Positions 19,208 through 27,569 of a stretch of 64,000 nucleotides of DNA are shown here, in pieces. Both the position numbers and the translations under genes were made by a program. The notes beneath the pieces were generated by a model that saw only the letters and a list, made by a program, of their open reading frames with translations, did not search any database and was not told where the DNA came from. Source of the stretch: JAPXLN01 sp033809515 (GTDB lineage: Bacteria > Bacillota > Sulfobacillia > Fermentithermobacillales > Fermentithermobacillaceae); assembly GCA_033809515.1 (NCBI GenBank), contig JAPXLN010000001.1:124001-188000 (forward strand), written 5' to 3'. Every line of letters begins with the position of its first letter. Position 1 is the stretch's first letter.

Positions 19208-19705
19208 CTAGTGAGTCTCAACGTCCCTGGCGCCGTGACGTCTGAATATGTTGGCGGCTTCTTCGACCTTGTCATCACTTGATCTGACCATAGCCACAAT
19301 CTTGCCTTCTTTTACACGCTCCTGGTAGCGTTGCCCGCTTTCTTCAGGAATCCCCCAATCAATGAGGCCGCCTGCCAACCCTCCGGTGGCGGCCCCGCCC
19401 AAAACTGCTGCAATAGGTCCTGCAGCTACGATAGGCCCTATACCCGGAATGGCCAGGGCGCCCATGCTCGCCAAAAGCCCTGCTGCGCCACCTAAGGCCC
19501 CTCCGGTGGCAATGCCTCCCGAAAGAGAACCCATGTCATCCTCTCTGCCACGAGTTCCTCTGCCACCTTCTCGGCCATCCCGGGCGGTGCTCTCCCTGGC
19601 GACTATAGAGATCTCATCTGTCTTAAACCCCTGTCTCTGAAGCTCGTCTACCGCCCTTTCTGCCTGATCGTTTGAATCAAACACTCCCAGAACAGTCTTT
19701 GACAT
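19208..19705 (-). CDS. general stress protein 17M-like (YflT family) protein
   Basis: 165 aa. The N-terminus (VLGVFDSNDQAERAVDELQRQGF, then DEISIVAR) matches the beta-alpha-beta start of the general stress protein 17M/YflT domain. The middle (about 60-115) is a Gly/Ala-rich hydrophobic stretch like a glycine-zipper membrane segment. The end is another small alpha/beta module (GKIVAMVRSSDDKVEEAANIFRRHGA). Members in Bacillus are heat- or stress-induced, but their biochemical role is unknown. The ATG is preceded by GGAGGTG. Divergent from the small membrane gene at 19839, with its own terminator downstream. Confidence 0.75.
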   Translation of the reverse strand: MSKTVLGVFDSNDQAERAVDELQRQGFKTDEISIVARESTARDGREGGRGTRGREDDMGSLSGGIATGGALGGAAGLLASMGALAIPGIGPIVAAGPIAAVLGGAATGGLAGGLIDWGIPEESGQRYQERVKEGKIVAMVRSSDDKVEEAANIFRRHGARDVETH

Positions 19706-19778
19706 CCTGGAATCACACCTCCAATCGGACTTTCCCGGCTATTGTCTCCACACACAGACCCCTAAATTCAGACATGTT

Positions 19779-19796
19779 TTATGCAAAGAGGCATAA
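19779..19796. promoter_or_regulatory. palindrome in divergent promoter region
   Basis: TTATGC/GCATAA arms around AAAGAG, between the divergent genes starting at 19705 and 19839. Could be an operator or chance. Confidence 0.2.
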
Positions 19797-19838
19797 CCTT
19801 CAGGAGACGGCCATATGAAGAAATGAGGAGGTGCCAAG

Positions 19839-20162
19839 GTGCCGTATGTTATTGTGGCAGCAGCCCTAATCTTGCTGGCTGTTTACCTGTCTTTCAGAAT
19901 CCGAATCGCCAAAATAGTCGCTGCCAGGCAGAGCCTTTCAGGGTTTGAGGAGATCTCGTCGCCCCTATCAGAATCTATCAAGGACTTCGTGGCCATAGCC
20001 GGAGGCGTCTACTTGGGGCTCATGGCACTGGCAGAATTCCTGAAAGTACCTGTACCGCTCAAGACAGAAATCTGGGGAACATCCTTTGATCCCATAGCGC
20101 TGTTTTCCGTATGTCTTGCAGTAATTGCCCCTGTTCTGCCGTTTCGGAAAAGCAAATTCTGA
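19839..20162 (+). CDS. small membrane protein of unknown function
   Basis: 107 aa from a GTG start just after a GAGGAGGTG site. Two or three hydrophobic segments are visible: residues 2-20 (VIVAAALILLAVYLSF), about 49-66 (FVAIAGGVYLGLMALAEF), and about 85-100 (PIALFSVCLAVIAPVLPF). The ends are basic. I do not recognise a family. Divergent from the stress-protein gene; a short hairpin follows the stop. Confidence 0.6.
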   Translation: MPYVIVAAALILLAVYLSFRIRIAKIVAARQSLSGFEEISSPLSESIKDFVAIAGGVYLGLMALAEFLKVPVPLKTEIWGTSFDPIALFSVCLAVIAPVLPFRKSKF

Positions 20163-20174
20163 CAGAAATAAAAC

Positions 20175-20191
20175 GCAGGCATTACGCCTGC
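20175..20191. terminator. short hairpin between convergent genes
   Basis: GCAGGC/GCCTGC with a 5-nt loop, 13 bp after the stop of the + gene and overlapping the stop of the minus-strand Spo0E-like ORF. Weak T-run on the plus strand, so tentative. Confidence 0.35.
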
Positions 20192-20370
20192 TCATCGGTG
20201 CTTCTATTTCTCTCTTGGATTCGTAACCACCTGCATATCAGGCGGTCCAGTTGAGCGCTTGCCGTGCTCGCGGCTTGAACCTTTTCCGGGTCATACTCCT
20301 CTCCGATCTGTCTCTTCAGTTCGCCGCGGAGCGCTTCGATCGCGTGGATCAGATCTTCTTCGCTAGCGAT
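20182..20370 (-). CDS. Spo0E-like small protein with non-canonical start
   Basis: A 62-codon frame ending in TAA at 20182 reads ALRGELKRQIGEEYDP, then SAQLDRLICRWLR. This fits the two-helix Spo0E-like aspartyl-phosphate phosphatases, whose hallmark is SxxLD followed by LI. Those proteins (50-85 aa) dephosphorylate Spo0A~P and restrain sporulation. There is no ATG, GTG or TTG start; a strong AGGAGG (20379-20384) stands 8 bases before an in-frame ATC at 20370. Either ATC is used, or the gene is damaged at its 5' end. Another open frame (DVAEIANATVKGWLGKR) runs just upstream in a different phase, so a frameshifted longer gene is possible. Confidence 0.5.
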   Translation of the reverse strand: MASEEDLIHAIEALRGELKRQIGEEYDPEKVQAASTASAQLDRLICRWLRIQERNRSTDEQA

Positions 20371-20520
20371 ATCGAAACCCTCCTGAAATCAGACCTTTTT
20401 CCGAGCCACCCTTTGACGGTGGCATTGGCTATTTCCGCTACGTCTAGTATAGCCTCCAAACATCGAAGGGGGAAGGCATTCTTCGCCTCAGAACGACTAA
20501 AAAAGACGGCGATTCTCGCG

Positions 20521-21372
20521 TTAAGACCGGCGAAGGCTTTTCAGCAGGCCAACGTTGTCCCGGTCAGCCGAAGGCGAATCTGTAGGCGTTTCAAGGATAC
20601 CGGGCAGTTCCGGGGGAAGGCTATCGTTGTTGATCAGTGCAGCAAAACCTCCAATGCCGATATGACCCTGGCCTATATGGTGATGGCGATCTATGTGGGA
20701 TCCCAAATCTCCTTTCGAGTCATTCAGGTGAATGAGCTCAAGGTTTCCCAGTCCAATGCAACTGTCGAACTGGCTCAAAACGTAAGCAACTCCCTTATGA
20801 CTCGAAAGATCATAGCCGGCCGCAAAGGCATGACATGTGTCAAGGCAAGCGGCAACACGTCTCTCGGGAAGGACCCTGAGAAGGGAAGCTATTGCCTCAA
20901 AAGAAGAGCCAACCTCTCTCCCCTGGCCCGCCGTGTTCTCCAGCAGCAGTTTTACAGGACCTGAGTATCGTGTCAGAGCTTCATGGATGCTCTGGGCAGA
21001 CCTGGCCAGAGCCTGGGGCGCGTGGCCATCCTCGCCGGGGTCCCGGTGACCCACGTGGGTTACTACAAACCGCGCGCCCAGAGTATCAGCCCTCATAAGA
21101 TCCTCAACCAGGACGTCTACAGAGTACTTACGCTTGTCATCTTCAGAAGACGCCAGATTGAGAAAGTAAGGAGCATGAATCACCAACGGCTCAATACCAC
21201 CGCGGTCAAGGATGTCCTTCATACCGGCGACATCCTCAGCCGGCAATTCCCTTGCTTTCCCGCCTCGGGGACTCCTGGAGAATATCTGGACAGTCTCACA
21301 CCCAAGGTTCACGGCCTTTCCAGCCATGGTGGCCATGTTGCCCTGTATGGAGACGTGCACTCCTATTCTCAT
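20521..21372 (-). CDS. nfo: deoxyribonuclease IV (apurinic/apyrimidinic endonuclease)
   Basis: Base-excision repair enzyme that cuts the backbone 5' of abasic sites, using three zinc ions in a TIM barrel. All three family signatures are present: LLLENTAGQG near residue 143, CLDTCHAFAAGYD near 178, and LIHLNDSKGDLGSHIDRHHHIGQGHIG near 213-240, supplying the His/Asp/Glu ligands. 283 aa is normal. Two bases separate its start from the pnp stop, so it probably belongs to the pnp transcript. Confidence 0.95.
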   Translation of the reverse strand: MRIGVHVSIQGNMATMAGKAVNLGCETVQIFSRSPRGGKARELPAEDVAGMKDILDRGGIEPLVIHAPYFLNLASSEDDKRKYSVDVLVEDLMRADTLGARFVVTHVGHRDPGEDGHAPQALARSAQSIHEALTRYSGPVKLLLENTAGQGREVGSSFEAIASLLRVLPERRVAACLDTCHAFAAGYDLSSHKGVAYVLSQFDSCIGLGNLELIHLNDSKGDLGSHIDRHHHIGQGHIGIGGFAALINNDSLPPELPGILETPTDSPSADRDNVGLLKSLRRS

Positions 21373-21374
21373 GC

Positions 21375-23579
21375 TTAACGGGACCTTCCGCCTCTCGTAT
21401 CCTTGCCGTCTCTGCTTCTGGCGTCTTTGCTGTCTCTAACGTTCCTCGTCCAGGGCTTCTCATTTTTTTCCCTGTTGCCGGGAACATTGCCGTCGTCGCC
21501 TCCCAGGGCCCGCCTTCTGGACAAGTTAATCCGCCCCATGTGGTCAATCTCAATGACCTTCACGATTATTTCATCGCCGATGCTGAGTACGTCTTCCACT
21601 CGTCCTATGTGCTCATCTGCGATTTCGCCTATCCTCACAAGGCCTTCTTTGCCCGGAAGTATCTCCACAAAAGCGCCGAAAGACGCCAGCCTAGTAACCT
21701 TACCTGTATATACCCTGCCGACCTCAACATCACGGGTTAGCGTCTCTACGATGTCCTTAGCTCTTTGGCCGCTTGCTTCGTCGGGAGCGGTAATAAACAC
21801 TCGCCCATCCTGCTCAATGTCGATCTTGGCGCCGGTTTCAGCGGTAATCTTGTTTATTGTCTTCCCGCCGGGGCCTATGACATCGCGGATCTTCTCAGGA
21901 TCGATAGTCACCACGACCATCCTGGGAGCATATTCTGACAGGTTTTCCCGTGCACGAGGGATGGTATCAAGCATTTTGTCAAGGATGAAATGCCTTGCAG
22001 CTTTAGCCCGTTCAAGCGCCGAGCGCAAGACATCTCTGGTAACCCCGCCAGTCTTTATGTCCATTTGAAGCGCGGTGATGCCGCCTGCAGTCCCCGCTAC
22101 CTTAAAATCCATATCCCCCAGGGCATCTTCCATACCTTGAATATCAGTAAGGATGACTGACTTGTCGCCGTCTTTGACAAGTCCCATGGCGATTCCCGCA
22201 ACAGGTGCCTTAACAGGAACGCCTGCATCCATTAACGACATGGTAGTGCCGCACACTGAAGCCATAGACGACGACCCGTTTGATTCCAGCACCTCCGACA
22301 CTACGCGAATTGCGTACGGAAAATCGTCCTCACCAGGCATGACTGGAAGAAGAGCTCTTTCAACCAGTGCCCCGTGACCAATCTCTCTCCTTCCGGGTCC
22401 CCTCAAGGGCCTGGTTTCACCTGTGGAGAACGGGGGAAAGTTATAATGGTGAATGAACCTCTTAAACTCCTCAACGCCGGTTGTGTCAAGTTCCTGAATA
22501 TCGCTGGTGGCGCCAAGGGTTGTAACGCTCATTACCTGGGTTTGCCCTCTTCGGAAAATAGCTGAACCATGCACTCTGGGAAGGACCTTAACCTGGCAGG
22601 TTATGGGCCTTATATCCTCGGGCCGTCTTCCGTCCGGACGAATACCGGTCTCAACTATCATTTTCCGGACTTCAGCTTTGAGAACGTCGTGAAAAGCATC
22701 GTATATTTCCTGCTCTCGCTCGGGAAACTCGGGAACCAGCAAATCCAAAGCTTCACGCAATACCTTGTCGATTTCGGATTCGCGCTCAAGCTTCTCCTCA
22801 GTCCTTATAGCTTCCCTGAGTCTGGGCGATGCCACCTCAGCAACTCTGGTCGAAACATCCTCTCCTGAGGTAAACAAAGTCACGTCTGCCTTGGCCTTTC
22901 CGATTTCCCGGACTATGTTCCCCTGAAACCTGCAGATCTCTTTGATAACCTCGTGACCTCTGAGCATAGCATCAATCATGACATCCTCAGATACCTGGTT
23001 GGCGCCTGCTTCAACCATCAAAATAGCGTCTTCTGAGCCGGCAACAGTGAGTCTCAGTTCGCTTGACTCAACTTGCTCCACATCAGGATTGATGACAAAC
23101 TCACCGTTGACCAACCCTACTTCTACAGCGGCTATGGGCCCATTGAACGGGATATCGCTAACGCTAAGAGCTGCTGAAGCGCCTATCATACCCGCAATCT
23201 CCGGAGAAAAGTTGTGATCTATGGAAAGAGGCATAATCACAATCTGAACGTCGTTTCTCATTCCTGCAGGAAACAGCGGACGAATAGGCCTGTCAGTCAC
23301 CCTGGCCTGAAGAATTGCCTTCTCAGGGGGTCTGCCTTCGCGTCTCCCCCAGCTTCCCGGAATTCTTCCTACAGAGTAGAGTCTCTCTTCTACGTCAACG
23401 GTAAGCGGAAAAAACTCTGCACCCTCTCTTGGCTCTTTGCTGGCAGTGGCAGTCACGATAACGGTTGTATCTCCATAGGTTACCCAAACGGAACCGTTGG
23501 CCTGCTGCGCTATTCTGCCGAACTCCAGGGTCAGAGGCCGATTGCCTATGTTCAGGCTATACTCTCTAATTCCCTCCAA
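21375..23579 (-). CDS. pnp: polyribonucleotide nucleotidyltransferase (PNPase)
   Basis: Phosphorolytic 3'-5' exoribonuclease of the RNA degradosome. 734 aa in the usual order: two RNase PH-like domains (first with IPGSWGRREGRPPEKAIL near 75; second with FPPFSTGETRPLRGPGRREIGHG near 385), a KH domain (IRDVIGPGGKTINKI near 560) and an S1 domain (VGRVYTGKVTRLASFGAFVEI near 625), then a short charged tail. The start is TTG at 23579, with AAAGGAG nine bases before it. Directly follows rpsO, the conserved rpsO-pnp pair. Confidence 0.97.
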   Translation of the reverse strand: MEGIREYSLNIGNRPLTLEFGRIAQQANGSVWVTYGDTTVIVTATASKEPREGAEFFPLTVDVEERLYSVGRIPGSWGRREGRPPEKAILQARVTDRPIRPLFPAGMRNDVQIVIMPLSIDHNFSPEIAGMIGASAALSVSDIPFNGPIAAVEVGLVNGEFVINPDVEQVESSELRLTVAGSEDAILMVEAGANQVSEDVMIDAMLRGHEVIKEICRFQGNIVREIGKAKADVTLFTSGEDVSTRVAEVASPRLREAIRTEEKLERESEIDKVLREALDLLVPEFPEREQEIYDAFHDVLKAEVRKMIVETGIRPDGRRPEDIRPITCQVKVLPRVHGSAIFRRGQTQVMSVTTLGATSDIQELDTTGVEEFKRFIHHYNFPPFSTGETRPLRGPGRREIGHGALVERALLPVMPGEDDFPYAIRVVSEVLESNGSSSMASVCGTTMSLMDAGVPVKAPVAGIAMGLVKDGDKSVILTDIQGMEDALGDMDFKVAGTAGGITALQMDIKTGGVTRDVLRSALERAKAARHFILDKMLDTIPRARENLSEYAPRMVVVTIDPEKIRDVIGPGGKTINKITAETGAKIDIEQDGRVFITAPDEASGQRAKDIVETLTRDVEVGRVYTGKVTRLASFGAFVEILPGKEGLVRIGEIADEHIGRVEDVLSIGDEIIVKVIEIDHMGRINLSRRRALGGDDGNVPGNREKNEKPWTRNVRDSKDARSRDGKDTRGGRSR

Positions 23580-23602
23580 ATAATTACACTCCTTTCGGAC
23601 AC

Positions 23603-23872
23603 TTAGCCTCTCAGCCCCAATTTGCTCACTATGGCCCGGTAGCGCTCAGGCTCTTCTCTCAAAAGGTAGTTGAGGAGGGCGCGGCGCCGGCCCACCATCT
23701 TCAGAAGCCCTCGCCGGCTGTGGTGGTCTTTCTTGTGAACCTTCAGGTGTTCAGTAAGGTAGTTTATCCTCTCGGTAAGAAGAGCAATTTGAACCTCAGG
23801 GGAACCGGTATCTTCGTTGTGGATCCTGTGACGATCAATGATCTCCTTCTTCCGAACTTGATCAAAAGCCAA
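23603..23872 (-). CDS. rpsO: 30S ribosomal protein S15
   Basis: Primary 16S rRNA-binding protein. Contains the signature HRIHNEDTGSPEVQIALLTERI and HKKDHHSRRGLL, and ends SKLGLRG. The TTG at 23872 gives 89 aa, exactly the family length, and GGAGG lies eight bases upstream; longer in-frame starts would add up to 36 residues unlike S15. Lies 23 bp before pnp. S15 often represses its own translation; the 70-nt leader after ribF is the place to look for that, but I see no clear fold. Confidence 0.96.
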   Translation of the reverse strand: MAFDQVRKKEIIDRHRIHNEDTGSPEVQIALLTERINYLTEHLKVHKKDHHSRRGLLKMVGRRRALLNYLLREEPERYRAIVSKLGLRG

Positions 23873-23942
23873 TTCAAGCACCTCCATATTGGTGTATGCG
23901 CCTTGAACCCAGAGCCACGCCGGAGGAACGACAGCCCGAGTC

Positions 23943-24938
23943 TCAAGGTAATTCCTGTGCAAGCATTCTATCATAGGCACGTATCAGTGTAAAAGAATGC
24001 GGCCACGCAGCTTCATGCCACTTGTCCCAAGCACTGCACAAGTCTTTGCTTATCTGAGCTTGCAGGGCCGCTGCATCCGGAAACGTCCTCTCGTCTCTAA
24101 GACGGTGCGTAAGAAAGGCATGCATGTTTCTCCCGTACAGGTCTCCGCTGAAACCGGGTATATGAACCTCTACTTGTACTTTTGTCCCTCCGAACGTTGG
24201 CTGCGTACCGATGTTCACCACCCCAAGGCGCGCTTCCTCAAGTAACATGACCCTGACTGCGGCAGCATATACTCCCCCGGCAGGAAGGAGTTTTTCGCAA
24301 GGAACCTCTATGTTTGAGGTCGGAAACCCGATTGTCCTCCCGCGTCCATGGCCGTGTGAAACCTTTCCAGACAAGCAATAGGGCCTTCCCAGAAAGGCCC
24401 GTGCATCCTCAACCTTTCCTGCAGCCAAATCCTTTCTTATTCGGGTACTGGAGACTGCCTGTCCGTCCATTACATATGGTTCCACCACACGCACATGAAA
24501 CCCCAGGTCATTTTGCCACGCCTTAAGGTGTTCAGGCGTTCCTGATCCCTTACGGCCGAACGTGAAATCAAAGCCGCAAACCACGTATTTGGCTGAAAGG
24601 AGATGGGTCAGATAGCGCCAGGCGAAATCCTCAGGCCCCATGTATGCCAGGTCTCTCGTAAACGGTATAGACCAGAAAAGATCGATGCCCAGGTCTTCAA
24701 GAAGCATGATCTTCTCTTCTTTAGGTGTCAGTAGGGTATTGTAACCGTTGGACCTCCCTATGACCGTCCTGGGATGCGGATGAAAAGTCAGGGCAAGAAC
24801 AGGTAGGCCTGTTTCGCCTCTTATCCCAAGGGCCTCTCGAAACAGAGCCTGGTGTCCGGTGTGAACGCCGTCAAACATGCCTAACGCCACAATAGCTCTA
24901 ATGCCTTCGATCTCATCAGCTGTCGAAATGACCTTCAA
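23943..24938 (-). CDS. ribF: bifunctional riboflavin kinase / FAD synthetase
   Basis: Makes FMN from riboflavin and FAD from FMN. The N-terminal adenylyltransferase half shows ALGMFDGVHTGHQALF (residues 18-33) and the basic ISSTRIRK-like VSSTRIRKDLAAG near 162. The C-terminal kinase half shows GRTIGFPTSNIEV near 200 and GVVNIGTQPTFGG near 238. 331 aa is normal. The ATG overlaps the truB stop by four bases, so the two are translationally coupled, as in many Bacillota. Confidence 0.95.
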   Translation of the reverse strand: MKVISTADEIEGIRAIVALGMFDGVHTGHQALFREALGIRGETGLPVLALTFHPHPRTVIGRSNGYNTLLTPKEEKIMLLEDLGIDLFWSIPFTRDLAYMGPEDFAWRYLTHLLSAKYVVCGFDFTFGRKGSGTPEHLKAWQNDLGFHVRVVEPYVMDGQAVSSTRIRKDLAAGKVEDARAFLGRPYCLSGKVSHGHGRGRTIGFPTSNIEVPCEKLLPAGGVYAAAVRVMLLEEARLGVVNIGTQPTFGGTKVQVEVHIPGFSGDLYGRNMHAFLTHRLRDERTFPDAAALQAQISKDLCSAWDKWHEAAWPHSFTLIRAYDRMLAQELP

Positions 24939-25888
24939 TGCACATCACTCTGACGTATAAGGACTTTGTCGTACTTGAATCTCCATGGTCCGGAGTGCGC
25001 TGCATCTATGATTCTATCCAAATGCGCCACTGCGACAAGGCGGACCTCCCCTTTTACCCTCCCATAGACAAGGACCGGCGTAGAGATTCCGGTGACATGC
25101 TCAAAAGCGACGAAGTCTTCCATAGACAGGGGTACCCCGTGGGCCACCTTGTGAATGCTCTCCTCTTTCACGCAGAACTCCGGCATGTCGGGCATCACCT
25201 GAGACAAGTCAGTGATTACCAGTTCATTGCGGATTTCATCGGAAGCGCTCTCCAGCCATGACAGAGGATGTGACTCTTTGAGGGAGAACTTCCCGACCCT
25301 GGTCCGGAGTAGATATGAAACCGAAGCTCCGGTTCCCATCATTTGTCCCAGGGACGTGGCCAACGATCGTATGTAAGTACCCCGCCCTACCCGGGCTCTG
25401 AAAATGCCTCTAGGTTGAGGCCCGGGGATCCAGCCAAGCATCTGGAACTGGAAAACCTGAACCCACCTGCCCGGGTGATCCACCTCCACGCCCTGCCTGG
25501 CCATTTCGTACATTTTCCTGCCGCGAATCTTGAGGGCCGAATAAGCAGGCGGAACCTGGTGCAGGGAACCCGTCATCGAAAGAAGGGCCATTTTCACCTT
25601 CTCAGGTGAAAGATGCTCTGCAGCAACCTGACCTGTAATCTGGCCGTCCAGGTCGCCTGTGTCGGTTGATAGGCCGAAAACAAACTCAGACAGGTACTCT
25701 TTGTCTTCTTGGAGAAAGTACTCGGCCAGTTTTGTGCATGACCCCAACGCCACGGGAAGCACTCCCCGGGCCATAGGATCCAAAGTCCCCAAATGGCCTG
25801 CGCGGCCCTTGAAAGCCCGGCGAAGCCGGGCAACAACGTCGTGGGAAGTCATCCCAGGAGGTTTCAGAACGTTTATGAATCCATCCAT
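24935..25888 (-). CDS. truB: tRNA pseudouridine-55 synthase
   Basis: Isomerises U55 in the T-loop of tRNAs. The catalytic aspartate is in GHLGTLDPMARGVLP (near residue 38), with the N-terminal INVLKPPGMTSHDVV motif and GRGTYIRSLATSLG near 168. 317 aa, with a C-terminal PUA-like extension. Its start overlaps the end of nrnA by 16 bases. Sits in the classic nusA-infB-rbfA-truB-ribF-rpsO cluster. Confidence 0.95.
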   Translation of the reverse strand: MDGFINVLKPPGMTSHDVVARLRRAFKGRAGHLGTLDPMARGVLPVALGSCTKLAEYFLQEDKEYLSEFVFGLSTDTGDLDGQITGQVAAEHLSPEKVKMALLSMTGSLHQVPPAYSALKIRGRKMYEMARQGVEVDHPGRWVQVFQFQMLGWIPGPQPRGIFRARVGRGTYIRSLATSLGQMMGTGASVSYLLRTRVGKFSLKESHPLSWLESASDEIRNELVITDLSQVMPDMPEFCVKEESIHKVAHGVPLSMEDFVAFEHVTGISTPVLVYGRVKGEVRLVAVAHLDRIIDAAHSGPWRFKYDKVLIRQSDVH

Positions 25889-26874
25889 CGCATCTGACTC
25901 TCGATAGTCCTCAGTACTTTCTCGTATACTTCCTCAAGGGTGCCGTCAACAATCGCTCCTGCAGCAGCGGCATGGCCACCTCCGCCCAATGAAGAAGCTG
26001 CTTTGGCAACATCCAGCCGGGACCTGGACCGAAAACTAACACGAACCCGGTTATCGCCTGTCTCGGTAAACAAGAGGGCCACCTCTACACCTGTGACAGA
26101 TCTGGGATAGGAGATCAAACCCTCAGTATCTTCCTGAGATGCGCCTGCAGACCTCATGGCTTCTTGCGTAACTGTCATGGTGGCCAGCCTTCCACCCTGA
26201 TGAAGCTTTAATGAAGTAAGGGCGTGACCACAAAGAACGAGAGACGACATTGACCTGGTTTCGAACACTCTGTCAGCCACATCTGCAGGGTTCACACCTT
26301 TGTCTACCAAAGAAGCGGCAATGCGAAAGGCCCGGGCTGTCGTGTTGCCGTACCGGAATCCGCCTGTATCGGTCAGTATGGCAACATAAATACACAGGGC
26401 AATGTCCGAAGTCACAGGAGCCCCCAAAGCTTCTATCAGTTCAAACACTAACTCCCCTGTAGCTGAAGCTTCCGGATCAACCATATTGAACCCGGCAAAA
26501 CTCGAATTGGACACATGATGGTCAATGTTAATCCACAGCCTATTGCCTGCAAACTCAAGGGCGTCTCCAACCCTGTCCGGTCCGGTGCAATCCAGAAACA
26601 CCGCCACATCGGGCGAGAAGTCCTCGGACTTAAGGTATCCCGGGCGGGTATAGAACTCTCTGCCCGGAAGGAAATCGTAGATCTGGGGGTGCGGGTCATG
26701 TGATACGAGCAGGGCTCGTTTCCCCATATTTCGCAATGCCATTACCAAAGCAAGACCTGAGCCAATGCAGTCACCGTCAGGCTTCATATGTTCCAGGACT
26801 ATAAAATCTTCGTGCTTGATCAGCGAATCTCTGATTGACACAATGTCCTGCCTGCCGGAAGTCCCCGCTGCCAT
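25873..26874 (-). CDS. nrnA: DHH-family bifunctional oligoribonuclease / pAp phosphatase
   Basis: Degrades very short RNAs and 3'-phosphoadenosine 5'-phosphate. Motifs: HMKPDGDCIGSGLAL (DHH motif I), VFLDCTGPDRVG, INIDHHVSNSSFAGFN (DHH motif III), ILTDTGGFRYGNT, and the DHHA1 signature GGGGHAAAAGAIV near residue 300. 333 aa from the ATG at 26874, which overlaps the rbfA stop (TGATG). Its usual place between rbfA and truB supports the call. Confidence 0.92.
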   Translation of the reverse strand: MAAGTSGRQDIVSIRDSLIKHEDFIVLEHMKPDGDCIGSGLALVMALRNMGKRALLVSHDPHPQIYDFLPGREFYTRPGYLKSEDFSPDVAVFLDCTGPDRVGDALEFAGNRLWINIDHHVSNSSFAGFNMVDPEASATGELVFELIEALGAPVTSDIALCIYVAILTDTGGFRYGNTTARAFRIAASLVDKGVNPADVADRVFETRSMSSLVLCGHALTSLKLHQGGRLATMTVTQEAMRSAGASQEDTEGLISYPRSVTGVEVALLFTETGDNRVRVSFRSRSRLDVAKAASSLGGGGHAAAAGAIVDGTLEEVYEKVLRTIESQMRWMDS

Positions 26875-27245
26875 CACTTTTCTTCCTTGTCGGCATCAGC
26901 CTTCTTAATCTCTTCCAGGAGTTGGGACACCTTGATGCTGTGCTCAATACCTTGGTCAAGGACAAAATGTACCTCTGGGGCATGGCGTACGCCTAGCTCC
27001 CGGGCAACTTCAGAACGAATAAGCCCCTGAGCGCTTTTCAATCCTTCCATAGTCCTTTCTCTGTCCTCGTCGTCACCGAACACGCTGACAAACACTTTGG
27101 CCAGCGACAGATCCCGGGTAACTTCAACGTTCACTACGCTGACAAAGCCAATTCGCGGATCCTTTACCCGGCGAAGGAGCATCTCAGATACAACATCACG
27201 TATGACGGCTGCAACTCTTTCTCGCCTCACGGACAATGTGACCAC
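26874..27245 (-). CDS. rbfA: 30S ribosome-binding factor A
   Basis: Assists late 16S rRNA maturation and cold adaptation by binding the 30S subunit. 123 aa with a KH-like fold. Visible motifs are RVAAVIRDVVSEMLLRRVKDPRI, FVSVVNVEVTRDLSLAKVFVSV and LGVRHAPEVHFVLDQGIEHSIKVSQLL. A short acidic/lysine tail ends the protein. Eight bp downstream of ylxP and overlapping nrnA, in the conserved translation cluster. Confidence 0.95.
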   Translation of the reverse strand: MVTLSVRRERVAAVIRDVVSEMLLRRVKDPRIGFVSVVNVEVTRDLSLAKVFVSVFGDDEDRERTMEGLKSAQGLIRSEVARELGVRHAPEVHFVLDQGIEHSIKVSQLLEEIKKADADKEEK

Positions 27246-27253
27246 CCCGTTAT

Positions 27254-27538
27254 CTATGGGATTATCTGAATGTCAGAGAACAAGACCTCGCCTTCAATGT
27301 TCTCCTCAACCCAACGGGCGGCACTGCGAAGAAGACTCTCAGCATGCCGCCCCTCATTGCTTACACAGGCGAAGCCTATTACGGCTCGCCCCCAGACCTC
27401 CTGCTCTCCTACTTCTGCGCAGGCAAGGCCGTACTTCTGATGAAGCTTCTGAACCAAGCTCTGAACAACCCTTCTTTTGTCCTTAAGAGACCTGGTCCCG
27501 TACAGCCTCAGATCCAGGAGACATTTCCCGACAACCAT
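27254..27538 (-). CDS. ylxP: DUF503 family protein YlxP
   Basis: 94 aa, the typical size. Family pattern: LYGTRSLKDKRRVVQSLVQKL, then GLACAEVGEQEVWGRAVIGFACVSNE. In Bacillus ylxP lies between infB and rbfA, as here, and is thought to act with RbfA or ribosome maturation, but its activity is unproven. Confidence 0.9.
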   Translation of the reverse strand: MVVGKCLLDLRLYGTRSLKDKRRVVQSLVQKLHQKYGLACAEVGEQEVWGRAVIGFACVSNEGRHAESLLRSAARWVEENIEGEVLFSDIQIIP

Positions 27539-27569
27539 TCCTGTCCGCCCCCTCGGCAGAAGGTGCTTC

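Noticed and set aside
20251..20964. 237-aa plus-strand ORF
   Set aside because: Antisense to nfo, whose motifs are unmistakable.
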